The translations under genes were made by a program, and so were the position numbers. From JBBRSC01 sp038245795 (GTDB lineage: Bacteria > Actinomycetota > Acidimicrobiia > Acidimicrobiales > Microtrichaceae): a DNA stretch of 12,836 bases. The stretch is taken from positions 1-12,836 of the forward strand of contig JBBRSC010000080.1 of NCBI GenBank assembly GCA_038245795.1. The letters run 5' to 3'. The notes under the pieces are model-generated. The model made no database searches and was not told the DNA's origin. It saw only the letters and a list, made by a program, of their open reading frames with translations. Shown here in pieces: positions 6,223 through 12,836 of this stretch (positions are counted from its first letter, which is position 1; every line of letters starts with the position of its first letter).

Positions 6223-7614
6223 TCAGCGTCGCGGGGTTTCGCCGTTCTGTCCGATGGCCAGCAATTCGGCGAACCCCGCCTCGATGCATTCGGCAAAGAA
6301 CTCGTCGTCGGCGATCGCTCCAGTATCGGTGGTGATGCCGATGAAGCACTTCTTCCGATAGGACATCAGCGTGATGTTCGCCGAGGCGCCCATTGTCGGC
6401 CCGAAGGCGTAGAAGCCGTCGAGTCGTGCACCCCCGAGGTATACCGCCTGATCGAAGCCCGGCACGTTCGACGCCAGGACGTCGACGTGTTTGAGCATGC
6501 CCGCCGCGACGGCGGTAGGCAAGAGGTTGAGGGCGCCCGCAATCGCCTCAGACCATCCGATCGCGGGTTCGTGTCGAAGCGCTTTCGTGCTGTGATCGAT
6601 GGCGATCATTCGTGAGATCGGATGAAGATCCCCTAGGGGAACGGTGAAGCGGACGAGCGTGACGTGGTTTCCTCCGGGTGCATCGGTCGGGGTCCGGATG
6701 CTGATGGGCATCGTCACGCGGAGCTCCTCGACCGTGGAGCCATGTGTGAGGTGATAGCAGGCCAATCCACCGGCGATGCCGGCGAGGAAGCCATCGTTGA
6801 GCGTGCCATCGGCCGCGGCGGCTGCAGCCTTCAGTGCCGGGAGGGGCACCTCGAGGAGGTGATATCGCCATCCCAGACGGCGATCGGTCATCACCGGCGA
6901 GAGCGTGGTCGTCACTGGTCGCACGAAGCGCGCCACTGATCCCACGAGCTTGCCAACATCGCCCCAGACGCTGAAGGGCCGTCGAACCCACCCCCGCACG
7001 GCGTCGGGAATCGACCCGACGAGTCCCCGCGTGATGGAAGCGACCTGGCCGACGTCATAGGCAACGGCATCGGCGGCCCGCTCGACCAGATCGTTGGTCG
7101 CTCCATGGGCAGGTTCTGGCACTACGGGACGTCGCGAGCCGCGCCGATCCAGATCGATGACGTGCTGGGCGAGTTGAATGCCCCCGATCCCATCGGTCAG
7201 TGCGTGATGAACCTTCATCACGAGCGCCGCTCGACCGTCAGTGAGTCCTTCGAGCACCGTGAATTCCCACCGTGGGCGAGCTGGGTCGAATGCCGTCATT
7301 CCGGCGATCCGCGCGAACTCCAGGACCTCGTCGAGGTCGCCGGACCCAGCGACGCCCATCCGTCGCAGGTGCCAGCTCAGGTCGAAGTTGGGATCGTCGG
7401 TCCACCGAGCTGGAAGAAGTGGCCCCGAGCCCGGTGTGAGCCGCCGTCGGAAGTTCGGTTCGAGGCATGTCGCTCGCTCCATGGTCTGCGAGAACCGCTG
7501 CCAGTTCGGAGCGCGATCGAGCACGGCCAACGCAACGATGGTGGAGCGGAGCAGCGGGTCCTGTTCCAAGTGAATGGTGAATGTGTCGGCGCGGGACAAA
7601 TGGTTGTCTGGCAT
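6223..7614 (-). CDS. Wax ester synthase/diacylglycerol acyltransferase (WS/DGAT), canonical
   Basis: This 463-residue protein, starting at MPDNHLSRADTF, matches the usual length of the family. The catalytic HHxxxDG motif is intact (HHALTDG, 136-142). The structural ND motif follows in LNDGFLAGIAGGL (272-284) and the SNVPG motif at 382-386. The enzyme joins acyl-CoA to a fatty alcohol or diacylglycerol, making wax ester or triacylglycerol at the membrane, where storage droplets form. The frame is open a further 78 codons upstream, but that part overlaps the four-TM gene and lacks family similarity; LSRAD is the normal family N-terminus. No strong ribosome site is seen, only purine-rich GAGCGAGAG. 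A 17-bp palindrome lies 22 bases upstream of the start. The gene converges on the H1-like gene with a 6-base gap. Confidence 0.92.
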   Translation of the reverse strand: MPDNHLSRADTFTIHLEQDPLLRSTIVALAVLDRAPNWQRFSQTMERATCLEPNFRRRLTPGSGPLLPARWTDDPNFDLSWHLRRMGVAGSGDLDEVLEFARIAGMTAFDPARPRWEFTVLEGLTDGRAALVMKVHHALTDGIGGIQLAQHVIDLDRRGSRRPVVPEPAHGATNDLVERAADAVAYDVGQVASITRGLVGSIPDAVRGWVRRPFSVWGDVGKLVGSVARFVRPVTTTLSPVMTDRRLGWRYHLLEVPLPALKAAAAAADGTLNDGFLAGIAGGLACYHLTHGSTVEELRVTMPISIRTPTDAPGGNHVTLVRFTVPLGDLHPISRMIAIDHSTKALRHEPAIGWSEAIAGALNLLPTAVAAGMLKHVDVLASNVPGFDQAVYLGGARLDGFYAFGPTMGASANITLMSYRKKCFIGITTDTGAIADDEFFAECIEAGFAELLAIGQNGETPRR

Positions 7615-7636
7615 GGGTTTCTCTCGCTCGTCCTCA

Positions 7637-7653
7637 GTGTCTCGTTGAGACAC
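7637..7653. promoter_or_regulatory. 17-bp perfect palindrome upstream of WS/DGAT (possible operator)
   Basis: GTGTCTC-GTT-GAGACAC is a perfect 7-bp inverted repeat with a 3-base centre, 22 bases before the WS/DGAT start. A TACGTT box on the minus strand (7661-7666) could be a -10 element, which would place the palindrome right at the transcription start, where a TetR- or GntR-type dimer would block transcription. It could alternatively fold as a hairpin in the mRNA. The rest of the 7615-7757 gap shows a short GCGCT-CGCT-AGCGC hairpin and no gene. Confidence 0.45.
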
Positions 7654-7757
7654 ACTCACCAACGTACGAACGAAACGCCAAGGGGCGGTAGGGCCGTAGG
7701 TCACTCCTTGAGGACGAGCGCTAGCGAGCGCCGGCTGTTCGGTCAGCTGAGGCCGGT

Positions 7758-8270
7758 CTATCGGGTCGACACCCGGCGAGTCGTCCGAGTTGTGGTTGGC
7801 AGCGTCGCAGTCGCTGCTGCGATGGCGCCCATGATCATGAGGAACCATCCGGTGGTGCGTTCGGTGCCGAGTTTCAACAGAATCTCATCAGAGGCGGCGA
7901 TCACCACAACGCCGAAGATGAAGAGCACGACGCCCATGAATCCGCCGAGGGCCCGCATGTCCCACGCAACGGCTCCAAGGAGAATCAGCAGACCCACGCC
8001 GAGCTCGACCAGCCCGATGATGGAGCTGTGCGCAAGTCCGACGACGTCGGCAACCGGACGGTTGAACGTCCCGTCGATCCCAGTGCGGACCAAGGCAACC
8101 ACGCCGAAGACCACCAGGATGAGTCCGACGATCCCCGACAGGAGTTGGCCGATGCTGAAACGGCGAACCGTCGTCACGGCGGTCTGATCGGCGGACACCA
8201 CGGGGTCGGTCACCGGGGTGATCGGCTCAGCGGGAACCGCAACGGTTTCGCGTTGTTCGTAGGTACTCAT
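7758..8270 (-). CDS. Four-TM membrane protein of unknown function
   Basis: This 170-residue protein has a polar N-terminus of about 38 residues, then four hydrophobic segments near 41-63, 76-101, 107-127 and 139-158, and a short Thr/Arg-rich tail. I recognise no catalytic or binding motif. The layout resembles small actinobacterial integral membrane proteins of unknown function. The ATG at 8270 has a GGTGA ribosome site within the end of the preceding 22-residue ORF, whose stop is only 3 bases upstream, so the two are very likely co-translated. It precedes the WS/DGAT gene on the same strand by 143 bases, but the palindrome in that gap suggests separate control of the acyltransferase. Confidence 0.75.
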   Translation of the reverse strand: MSTYEQRETVAVPAEPITPVTDPVVSADQTAVTTVRRFSIGQLLSGIVGLILVVFGVVALVRTGIDGTFNRPVADVVGLAHSSIIGLVELGVGLLILLGAVAWDMRALGGFMGVVLFIFGVVVIAASDEILLKLGTERTTGWFLMIMGAIAAATATLPTTTRTTRRVSTR

Positions 8271-8273
8271 GAG

Positions 8274-8342
8274 TCACCGCCGTCCGAGGATGATCATGAC
8301 GAATGCAACGATTCCGAGAATGATGAAGATTGTCCAAAGCAT
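8274..8342 (-). CDS. 22-residue single-TM membrane microprotein
   Basis: On the minus strand an ATG at 8340-8342 opens a 23-codon frame ending in TGA at 8274-8276. The product begins MLWTIFIILGIVAF and ends IILGRR: one uninterrupted hydrophobic helix of about 19 residues capped by two arginines, which by the positive-inside rule places the C-terminus in the cytoplasm. Its stop is 3 bases before the ATG of the four-TM gene, a spacing typical of an operon. A TACGAA box lies 6 bases before the ATG, so it may be leaderless, although the box departs from TANNNT in its last base. The product might bind or regulate the four-TM protein; that is inference. Confidence 0.55.
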   Translation of the reverse strand: MLWTIFIILGIVAFVMIILGRR

Positions 8343-8408
8343 GTGAACTTCGTACCCAATGTGCCACAGGGTGAAACATCGCGCCCGCTCCCCGCGACGC
8401 GGAACCCG

Positions 8409-9713
8409 TCATGGCGCGTCGTCACCTCGTGTCGAGTCGTCCGCATCGTCACGGGCAGCCCGCGCCGCCCGCATCTCCTCGGTGGGTGCTGGGGCGGGCC
8501 GACCCGTCGCCAGGAGCACCAGCGCGCTCAGCGTCTGACGCGGGCCAGCGGAGTAGCCGCGGAGTGCCACTCCCCAGAGCGCCGCGCCCAGAGCGCTGAG
8601 AGCGAGAGCGCTGGCCACCGCTCGGCCGCCCACCGCTTCACCCGCCGCAATGAGGGCTGCGGCCGCTCCGATGAGCACGACGAACGTGGCGAGCACCGTC
8701 ACCGATTCGAATTGCGTGGTTCGCTTGTCGAGGTAGACATCGCGGTGTTCACCGACGCCGGGGGTGTGGCGCTGGATCATCCGGAGCGGAGCGGTGACGC
8801 TACGAGCAGCCAACGGTGCCCACAACACGTACACGAGGGCGACGAGAAAGAGGTACCTCGGTGGGAATCCGCGACTGAATCTGCCACCGGTCGCGTCGAC
8901 CGTGATGGCATGCTCGACGATTCCGGACGCGGCGAGCGTGGCGACCGTGGTCGCAATCAGGAGGAGGAGCGCCTTGGAGTATCTGAGCACCGCCGTTCGG
9001 ATGATCAGCACATGGCGAGCGAGCAGTGCCTCAGTGCGAGCGACATCGTGGGCAAGTGTCCGGTCGCGATGCAGCCCCGCCATTCGGAAGGACTGACGCA
9101 ACCGTTCGTCGTCGCCCGCCTGACCCGTCGGGAAGGCGGTGCCCCACACCTCGAACACGCGAGTATCGAAACGGTCCCGCCAACCGCCATCCTCGGGATT
9201 CCCGGGGACGAGCAGCGCCCTGGTCCACTCGTCCTCACGACCCTGTTGCAGCAACTTCCACGTCCGTTCGTTGAGTTCATCGTTGTTGAATCCGAGACCG
9301 GGCAGGATGAAGCGGGGGTTGAAGACAGTGCGGCGCGGTGCATTGTGCCCGGCGCCAGGAGCTCCGAACGTGTTGCTCGTGAAGTAGAACCCCAGGAGAT
9401 CACTGACGAGCACATAGATCGCCATCACCGGCATCACGATCGACAGCACGGTTGCGAGTCCGATCCCAACGATGATCACCCAGCTCTGTCCAGCGTCGTA
9501 GGCGGAGATCAACAGCGTGGTCATCTTGGGAAATCCGTCGCGGATGAACAGCGGCAGCAGCAGCACCAGCGCCGAGCCGCCCAGGAGCGATTGCGCAACC
9601 CGATGGATGGTGGAGAGCCGAACCTCGCTCCGCTGGAGGAACGAGCGCATGGCGTCGCGCGATTGATCGTCGGGGAGATCGGACCGCAGGTCGTCCGGGG
9701 GCGATGGGTTCAC
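8409..9713 (-). CDS. Six-TM membrane protein of unknown function, coupled to WS/DGAT
   Basis: This 434-residue protein starts with GTG. Hydrophobic segments lie near 42-58, 78-108 (possibly one long or two short helices), 247-266, 286-303, 336-357 and 364-385. Between the second and third is a soluble region of about 135 residues rich in Arg, Asp and Trp (110-245), and the C-terminal 30 residues are polar and charged. I do not recognise the family. The start codon overlaps the stop of the upstream WS/DGAT gene (GTGA), and an AGGTGA ribosome site lies 9 bases upstream (9723-9728), so the two are translationally coupled. That ties it by position to neutral-lipid synthesis, for example in lipid transport or droplet assembly; this is inference only. 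Confidence 0.75.
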   Translation of the reverse strand: MNPSPPDDLRSDLPDDQSRDAMRSFLQRSEVRLSTIHRVAQSLLGGSALVLLLPLFIRDGFPKMTTLLISAYDAGQSWVIIVGIGLATVLSIVMPVMAIYVLVSDLLGFYFTSNTFGAPGAGHNAPRRTVFNPRFILPGLGFNNDELNERTWKLLQQGREDEWTRALLVPGNPEDGGWRDRFDTRVFEVWGTAFPTGQAGDDERLRQSFRMAGLHRDRTLAHDVARTEALLARHVLIIRTAVLRYSKALLLLIATTVATLAASGIVEHAITVDATGGRFSRGFPPRYLFLVALVYVLWAPLAARSVTAPLRMIQRHTPGVGEHRDVYLDKRTTQFESVTVLATFVVLIGAAAALIAAGEAVGGRAVASALALSALGAALWGVALRGYSAGPRQTLSALVLLATGRPAPAPTEEMRAARAARDDADDSTRGDDAP

Positions 9714-11023
9714 GGGAGGAGATCACCTAGCGCAGTGGCGAGTTCGTCGCGAAGCACGTTGAGGTCAGGGACGACGTCGGGGTCGGCGATAATGGAGAAG
9801 TTCAGCGCTCCCGCATAGGAGAGCACGGCGAAGGCCACGTCGACATTCCCGGTGGTCATGCCGATGGCGACGATGTCGACGATCGGGGATCCCATGAACT
9901 GGAGCTGTTCGGCCGGCCCGTGAAGGTTCGTGACGAACGTGTGGATGGATCGCTGACGATTGATGAACCAATTGAAGATCCCGAGTCGCGCCAGGACTCG
10001 AAAGAGGGGGCCCAGGATCGAGGTCGATGCACCTCGTGGCGTCGCCTTCGCCGCGCGGGTCATCTGCGCTGTCGATTCGAGTCGACCGATCTGCTCGCCG
10101 GTGGCCGCGACTTCCATCGGGATCACTCCGACGTCGTTGCCCAGTTCGGAAGCGGTCGTGCTGGGACGAGCCGAGACCGGGACGGAGACGACGAACCGAT
10201 CGACCCTTTCGCCCCTGGTCAGCAGCAAGCGGTGGAGTGCCGTGGCAACAGCAGTGAGGACGACATCGTTGACGGTCGCGTCGTGGGCGTGTGCCGTCCG
10301 CAGCACAGCTCCGAGATCGACCCGGACCACGGTGAGGCGCCGTCGAGGACCGGTCGGTCGATTGAGCGAACATCTCTCAGCGGATGTCCGGCCAACGGGT
10401 CGCAGCTGATGGAGCGCGGCGCTCATACGGTGCAGCGCATCGCGAACCCGCAGCACGGAGGTCAGACGCTCGGTAGCAGCGTCGCTGGCCAACGCCCACG
10501 GCGTCGGCGCGGTTCGGGGGAAGTCGGTCTCCGCCGGCCCATGGGCCCCATCGACCAGGTTGGCGAGCACCGCCAGACCACCGATCCCGTCGGCGAGGAC
10601 GTGATGAAAGATGAGAAGGATGGCGGTCCGGTTGTCAACGAGGCCCGTGACGAACGTCAATCGCCAGAGCGGCCGGTCGTCCGGTAGGCGGTCGGTGACG
10701 AGTTCGGCGGCGAGGGTGAGTAGGGCCTCCTCGTTTCCGGTGCCGGGGCATCTCATTGTGTGGACGTGGTTCGAGATGTCGAACTCGCCGGCGTCCACCC
10801 AAACCGGTCGACCGCGTCCGAAGCCGGCCGCCATGAGGTGCTGACGCAGTCGAGGAACAGCGCTGATCCGCTCCGCAACCACACGTGTCGCATGGCAGGT
10901 ATCGAAGGTCGGTCCGCTGTTGAGGAGCAGCACCGCGCCGACCTGCACAGGCGCTGGTCCCACATCGGTCACCAGCGACACGTAGTCGTCGGGCGTCACC
11001 CGACTGAGCGTGGCAGCCATCAC
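9710..11023 (-). CDS. WS/DGAT family acyltransferase, divergent paralogue
   Basis: This 437-residue protein has the intact catalytic motif HHVLADG (140-146), the ND motif in VNDVVLTAVATAL (251-263), and the C-terminal block VDVAFAVLSYAGALNFSI (394-411) with the following DPDVVPD, as in mycobacterial relatives. The usual SNVPG motif is replaced by TNLHGP (365-370), so it belongs to a different subgroup from the other acyltransferase in the window. It should make triacylglycerol or wax ester from acyl-CoA, though some divergent members have weak or other activity. The start is GTG at 11023 with AGGGG 8 bases upstream (11032-11036); the next codon, ATG, is the alternative. It is followed by the coupled six-TM gene. 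A divergent gene begins about 140 bases away. Confidence 0.9.
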   Translation of the reverse strand: MMAATLSRVTPDDYVSLVTDVGPAPVQVGAVLLLNSGPTFDTCHATRVVAERISAVPRLRQHLMAAGFGRGRPVWVDAGEFDISNHVHTMRCPGTGNEEALLTLAAELVTDRLPDDRPLWRLTFVTGLVDNRTAILLIFHHVLADGIGGLAVLANLVDGAHGPAETDFPRTAPTPWALASDAATERLTSVLRVRDALHRMSAALHQLRPVGRTSAERCSLNRPTGPRRRLTVVRVDLGAVLRTAHAHDATVNDVVLTAVATALHRLLLTRGERVDRFVVSVPVSARPSTTASELGNDVGVIPMEVAATGEQIGRLESTAQMTRAAKATPRGASTSILGPLFRVLARLGIFNWFINRQRSIHTFVTNLHGPAEQLQFMGSPIVDIVAIGMTTGNVDVAFAVLSYAGALNFSIIADPDVVPDLNVLRDELATALGDLLP

Positions 11024-11154
11024 TCGATGATCCCCTGAACGCCTGTCATCGGGCAGGGCCTTCCGTCCGCAGGAATTGTGACCTTCGGCCCTTGGAGCGA
11101 GCGGTCAACCAGGCGACGATCAGTGCGTGGCGGGACAGCCACCAACGACGACGC

Positions 11155-11159
11155 GAGGT
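11155..11159 (+). promoter_or_regulatory. Ribosome binding site deciding the start at 11165
   Basis: GAGGT lies 5 bases before the ATG at 11165. The frame is open further upstream to a GTG at 11078, but AGGAA there is only 2 bases from that codon and the extra residues are Arg/Ser-rich without helical character. The gap 11024-11164 holds no other gene. Confidence 0.5.
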
Positions 11160-11164
11160 CCCCA

Positions 11165-11695
11165 ATGACAACGACGGCTGACGAACATCCGGGTGCTTCA
11201 ACCACCGCGAACCACGTCCTCGATGAAGCCGTTGCGCTGCTGATGCAGGACGCCCGCGACATTCGCGCTGGCGCTGCGATCCTCGAGGGAACGCCGCCTG
11301 CCGCCCATCAACGCTACGCCGATGACGTCGCCTCCATTCTGGCGACGACGGAACTCGACCTCTTGTTGGCTCGGGCATCGCTCGACGCCAGCAACGCCGA
11401 TGGTGAAGATGGCATCAAGCACTCCATCGAGCTCCTCAGCGAGGCAGTGAAGTCCTGGGTTGACGAGATTGGCGTGCGATCGCATCTTGCACGGATGGAT
11501 GCCCGCGACCGGACCGGGTCCGTTGTTCGTCGGCTCGACCGCGCCAGTGCGGAGGCCCGTCGGGCCGCCAGTCGCGTATCGGAAACCATGGGCGGCGATC
11601 TCAACGAACTCCGCCATGTGGCGCTCCACTCGATCAATGGAGTTCGTCAAGCCCTCGGCGACGCTGCCGGAGCGGTACGCGACCTCGGCGACTGA
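11165..11695 (+). CDS. Helical soluble protein of unknown function
   Basis: Taken from the ATG at 11165, the product has 176 residues; a GTG at 11078 would give 205. I do not recognise a family. After a Thr-rich start, the whole protein reads as amphipathic helices: about 17-40, 45-75, 83-110 and 115-176. The last part (SVVRRLDRASAEARRAASRV and on) is a charged Ala-rich helix resembling in style, not in clear homology, phasins and the helical part of the H1-like protein at 5710-6216. No membrane segment, signal peptide or catalytic motif is visible. It is divergent from the WS/DGAT gene and converges with the ANTAR regulators with a gap of 22 bases. A phasin-like or stress-related helical-bundle role is a guess. 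Confidence 0.7.
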   Translation: MTTTADEHPGASTTANHVLDEAVALLMQDARDIRAGAAILEGTPPAAHQRYADDVASILATTELDLLLARASLDASNADGEDGIKHSIELLSEAVKSWVDEIGVRSHLARMDARDRTGSVVRRLDRASAEARRAASRVSETMGGDLNELRHVALHSINGVRQALGDAAGAVRDLGD

Positions 11696-11717
11696 TGCCG
11701 GGCCGCGAGGAAAGAGC

Positions 11718-12461
11718 TCAGCGGGGCCGTCGGGCCGGGGCAATGTTGACCACGGCGTCAAGCGCCAGTTGGCCGGCGATGATCTCGTGGGCAACGGCCG
11801 TGAGTTGACGATTGTTGGACCGGGCGTACGAGCGCAGCAGCGTGAACGCCTCGTCCATCTCGATGCGCCCGCGTTCGGCGAGCATCCCTTTGGCCTGCTC
11901 GACAGTGACCCGTCTGTCGAGCGCGTTCTGGAGTTGCCCGACCTGGACCTGCGAGGCCCGAACCGCCTGATCCTGAAGGATGGCGATACTGGCAACATCT
12001 GCAAGGGCTTGGGCCAGGAGTACGTCGGGTTTGGGCAGTTCGCCCGGTGTCGAGCGGAACAGGTTGAGCGCACCGATCACCACCGCGCGGAGGTGGAGCG
12101 GGAACGCAAACACTGATTCGAAGCCGGACTCGACGGCTTCTGCTGCGAATTGTGGCCAGCGTTCACCAGCGGAGCGAAGTTCGCCGTGCAACACCTGCTG
12201 ACCAGTGCTGAAGGCCTCGAGGCAGGCACCTTCTTCGTTCTGTAACTGGAACAGTTCGATGAGTCGGGTCTGCTCGTTTGATGCCGCCATGACTCGGAGC
12301 TGACCGTCAGCATCGGCCAGAAGGATCCCTGCGGCATCGACGTCGAGGAGATCGACGACTCGCTCGACGAGCACCGTCAACAGGTCGATGACGTCGAAGT
12401 CGTCGACGAGCGAATCTGCGAGCTCCACGAATGTCTGCGCCAGAAGATTCTCGCGTGGCAT
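11718..12461 (-). CDS. GAF-ANTAR domain transcription antitermination regulator
   Basis: This 247-residue protein has an N-terminal GAF sensor domain (about 20-165, with DVDAAGILLADADGQLRVMA near 40-59, the GxxxAFPL-type strand FAFPLHLRAVVIGALNLF near 118-135, and the closing helix LADVASIAIL). A C-terminal ANTAR domain follows (about 175-232), with EQAKGMLAERG (188-198), AFTLLRSYA (205-213) and VAHEIIAG. ANTAR domains bind paired hexaloop hairpins in nascent RNA and prevent termination; the GAF ligand is unknown. The start ATG overlaps the stop of the upstream gene (TAATG), with a good ribosome site AAAGAGAGG 8 bases upstream (12470-12478). The two regulators form an operon. No ANTAR-type RNA target was recognised in the window. 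Confidence 0.93.
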   Translation of the reverse strand: MPRENLLAQTFVELADSLVDDFDVIDLLTVLVERVVDLLDVDAAGILLADADGQLRVMAASNEQTRLIELFQLQNEEGACLEAFSTGQQVLHGELRSAGERWPQFAAEAVESGFESVFAFPLHLRAVVIGALNLFRSTPGELPKPDVLLAQALADVASIAILQDQAVRASQVQVGQLQNALDRRVTVEQAKGMLAERGRIEMDEAFTLLRSYARSNNRQLTAVAHEIIAGQLALDAVVNIAPARRPR

Positions 12462-12836
12462 TACGGCTGCCTCTCTTTGTCGTTATCGTCTCTCGGGCTC
12501 ATGCCGTCTCCGTCGTCGTCGAGGTGAAGGCGTCGTGCCACGACGTCGTGGGCAACGGCCGCGACGGACCGTTGCGTTGCGTAAGAGTAGGCCCGAAGCC
12601 GCACCAGCGCATCGGAGACAGTGATCCCGAGCTGCACGGCCAACATGCCCGAGGCCTGATGGACCTCAGCCCGATGGGCGGTCACATCGCTCAGGCCATC
12701 GGCGAGCACTCCAGGCTGATTGCGGGCCTGGATGCTGAGCATGGTCTGTGAGAGGACGTCCGCCACGACGAGACTGTCGGCAGTCTGATCGTCGCTGAGC
12801 GCGCCGGGCGCGTCCTGATACAGGGTGAGGACTCCA
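12461..12836 (-). CDS. GAF-ANTAR domain regulator, 5' part outside the window
   Basis: The frame runs open from the stop TAA (12461-12463) to the window edge, giving 124 visible residues. The first stretch, GVLTLYQDAPGALSDDQTAD, is the characteristic end of an actinobacterial GAF domain, and a helix follows (SLVVADVLSQ and on). The ANTAR domain covers HRAEVHQASGMLAVQLG, DALVRLRAYSYA and VAAVAHDVVARRL, followed by an acidic tail. A GTG at 12764-12766 lies inside the GAF-terminal helix and is not the true start; the gene continues upstream. It precedes and overlaps by one base a second GAF-ANTAR gene, so the pair is probably made together and may form heterodimers, which is inference. Confidence 0.88.
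   Translation of the reverse strand, partial: GVLTLYQDAPGALSDDQTADSLVVADVLSQTMLSIQARNQPGVLADGLSDVTAHRAEVHQASGMLAVQLGITVSDALVRLRAYSYATQRSVAAVAHDVVARRLHLDDDGDGMSPRDDNDKERQP

Noticed and set aside
5898..6296. Minus-strand frame encoding FLAGAFFAAL repeats that look like membrane helices
   Set aside because: It is the exact complement of the KKSAA/KKAPA repeat; the hydrophobic pattern is a by-product of the repeat and it has no ribosome site.
7615..7848. N-terminal extension of the WS/DGAT frame (78 codons)
   Set aside because: It overlaps the end of the four-TM gene, has no family similarity, and the conserved LSRAD start begins just after the ATG at 7614.
7105..8187. Plus-strand open frame of 360 codons
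   Set aside because: It lies antisense to the WS/DGAT and four-TM genes and shows no domain pattern.
8028..9818. Plus-strand open frame of 596 codons
   Set aside because: It is His/Asp/Arg/Gln-rich without domains and lies opposite convincing minus-strand genes; it is a GC-codon shadow.
12461..12766. ANTAR-only gene starting at GTG 12766
   Set aside because: The frame continues to the window edge and encodes the end of a GAF domain, so the gene is longer.

Overview
The window is GC-rich, densely packed and uses many GTG starts. It encodes two wax ester synthase/diacylglycerol acyltransferase (WS/DGAT) paralogues, an F420-type nitroreductase, tandem GAF-ANTAR regulators and lysine/alanine-rich DNA-binding tails, and at least two genes look leaderless. 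Together these point to an actinobacterium, possibly an Acidimicrobiia (Ilumatobacter-like) member; the taxon is inference. No rRNA, tRNA, CRISPR array, insertion sequence or prophage gene was seen, so this looks like ordinary chromosome.

Left part (1-3700). The end of a Lys/Ala/Thr-rich protein gene is followed by an 11-bp perfect stem-loop. Next comes a plus-strand FAD-dependent amine-oxidase/phytoene-desaturase-like oxidoreductase with a leaderless-type promoter. Facing it is a minus-strand cluster of an SRPBCC protein, an F420-type nitroreductase (4-base ATGA overlap) and a CPBP membrane protease. The cluster is preceded by a dyad and a possible 16-codon leader ORF.

Middle (3810-7750). 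A minus-strand pair encodes a ureidoglycolate-lyase-like cupin and a DUF2804 protein (11-base overlap), with a leaderless-type promoter before the cupin. Divergent from it is a 168-residue protein with a coiled coil and a histone-H1-like KKSAA/KKAPA tail. That gene ends 6 bases from the end of a convergent, canonical WS/DGAT gene, which has a 17-bp perfect palindrome in its upstream region.

Right part (7758-12836). A minus-strand run reads: second WS/DGAT; a six-TM protein of unknown function overlapping it (GTGA); a 22-residue membrane microprotein; and a four-TM protein starting 3 bases after it. A plus-strand helical protein of unknown function comes next. Finally there are two overlapping GAF-ANTAR regulator genes (TAATG junction), the upstream one cut by the window edge.

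The theme I find most suggestive is neutral-lipid storage: two acyltransferases flank or neighbour a protein with a coiled coil and a cationic Lys/Ala tail. That architecture is known from granule- or droplet-to-DNA tethers such as PhaF, and from the HBHA/TadA/MLDS group of lipid-storing actinobacteria. The link here is inferred from architecture and position only.
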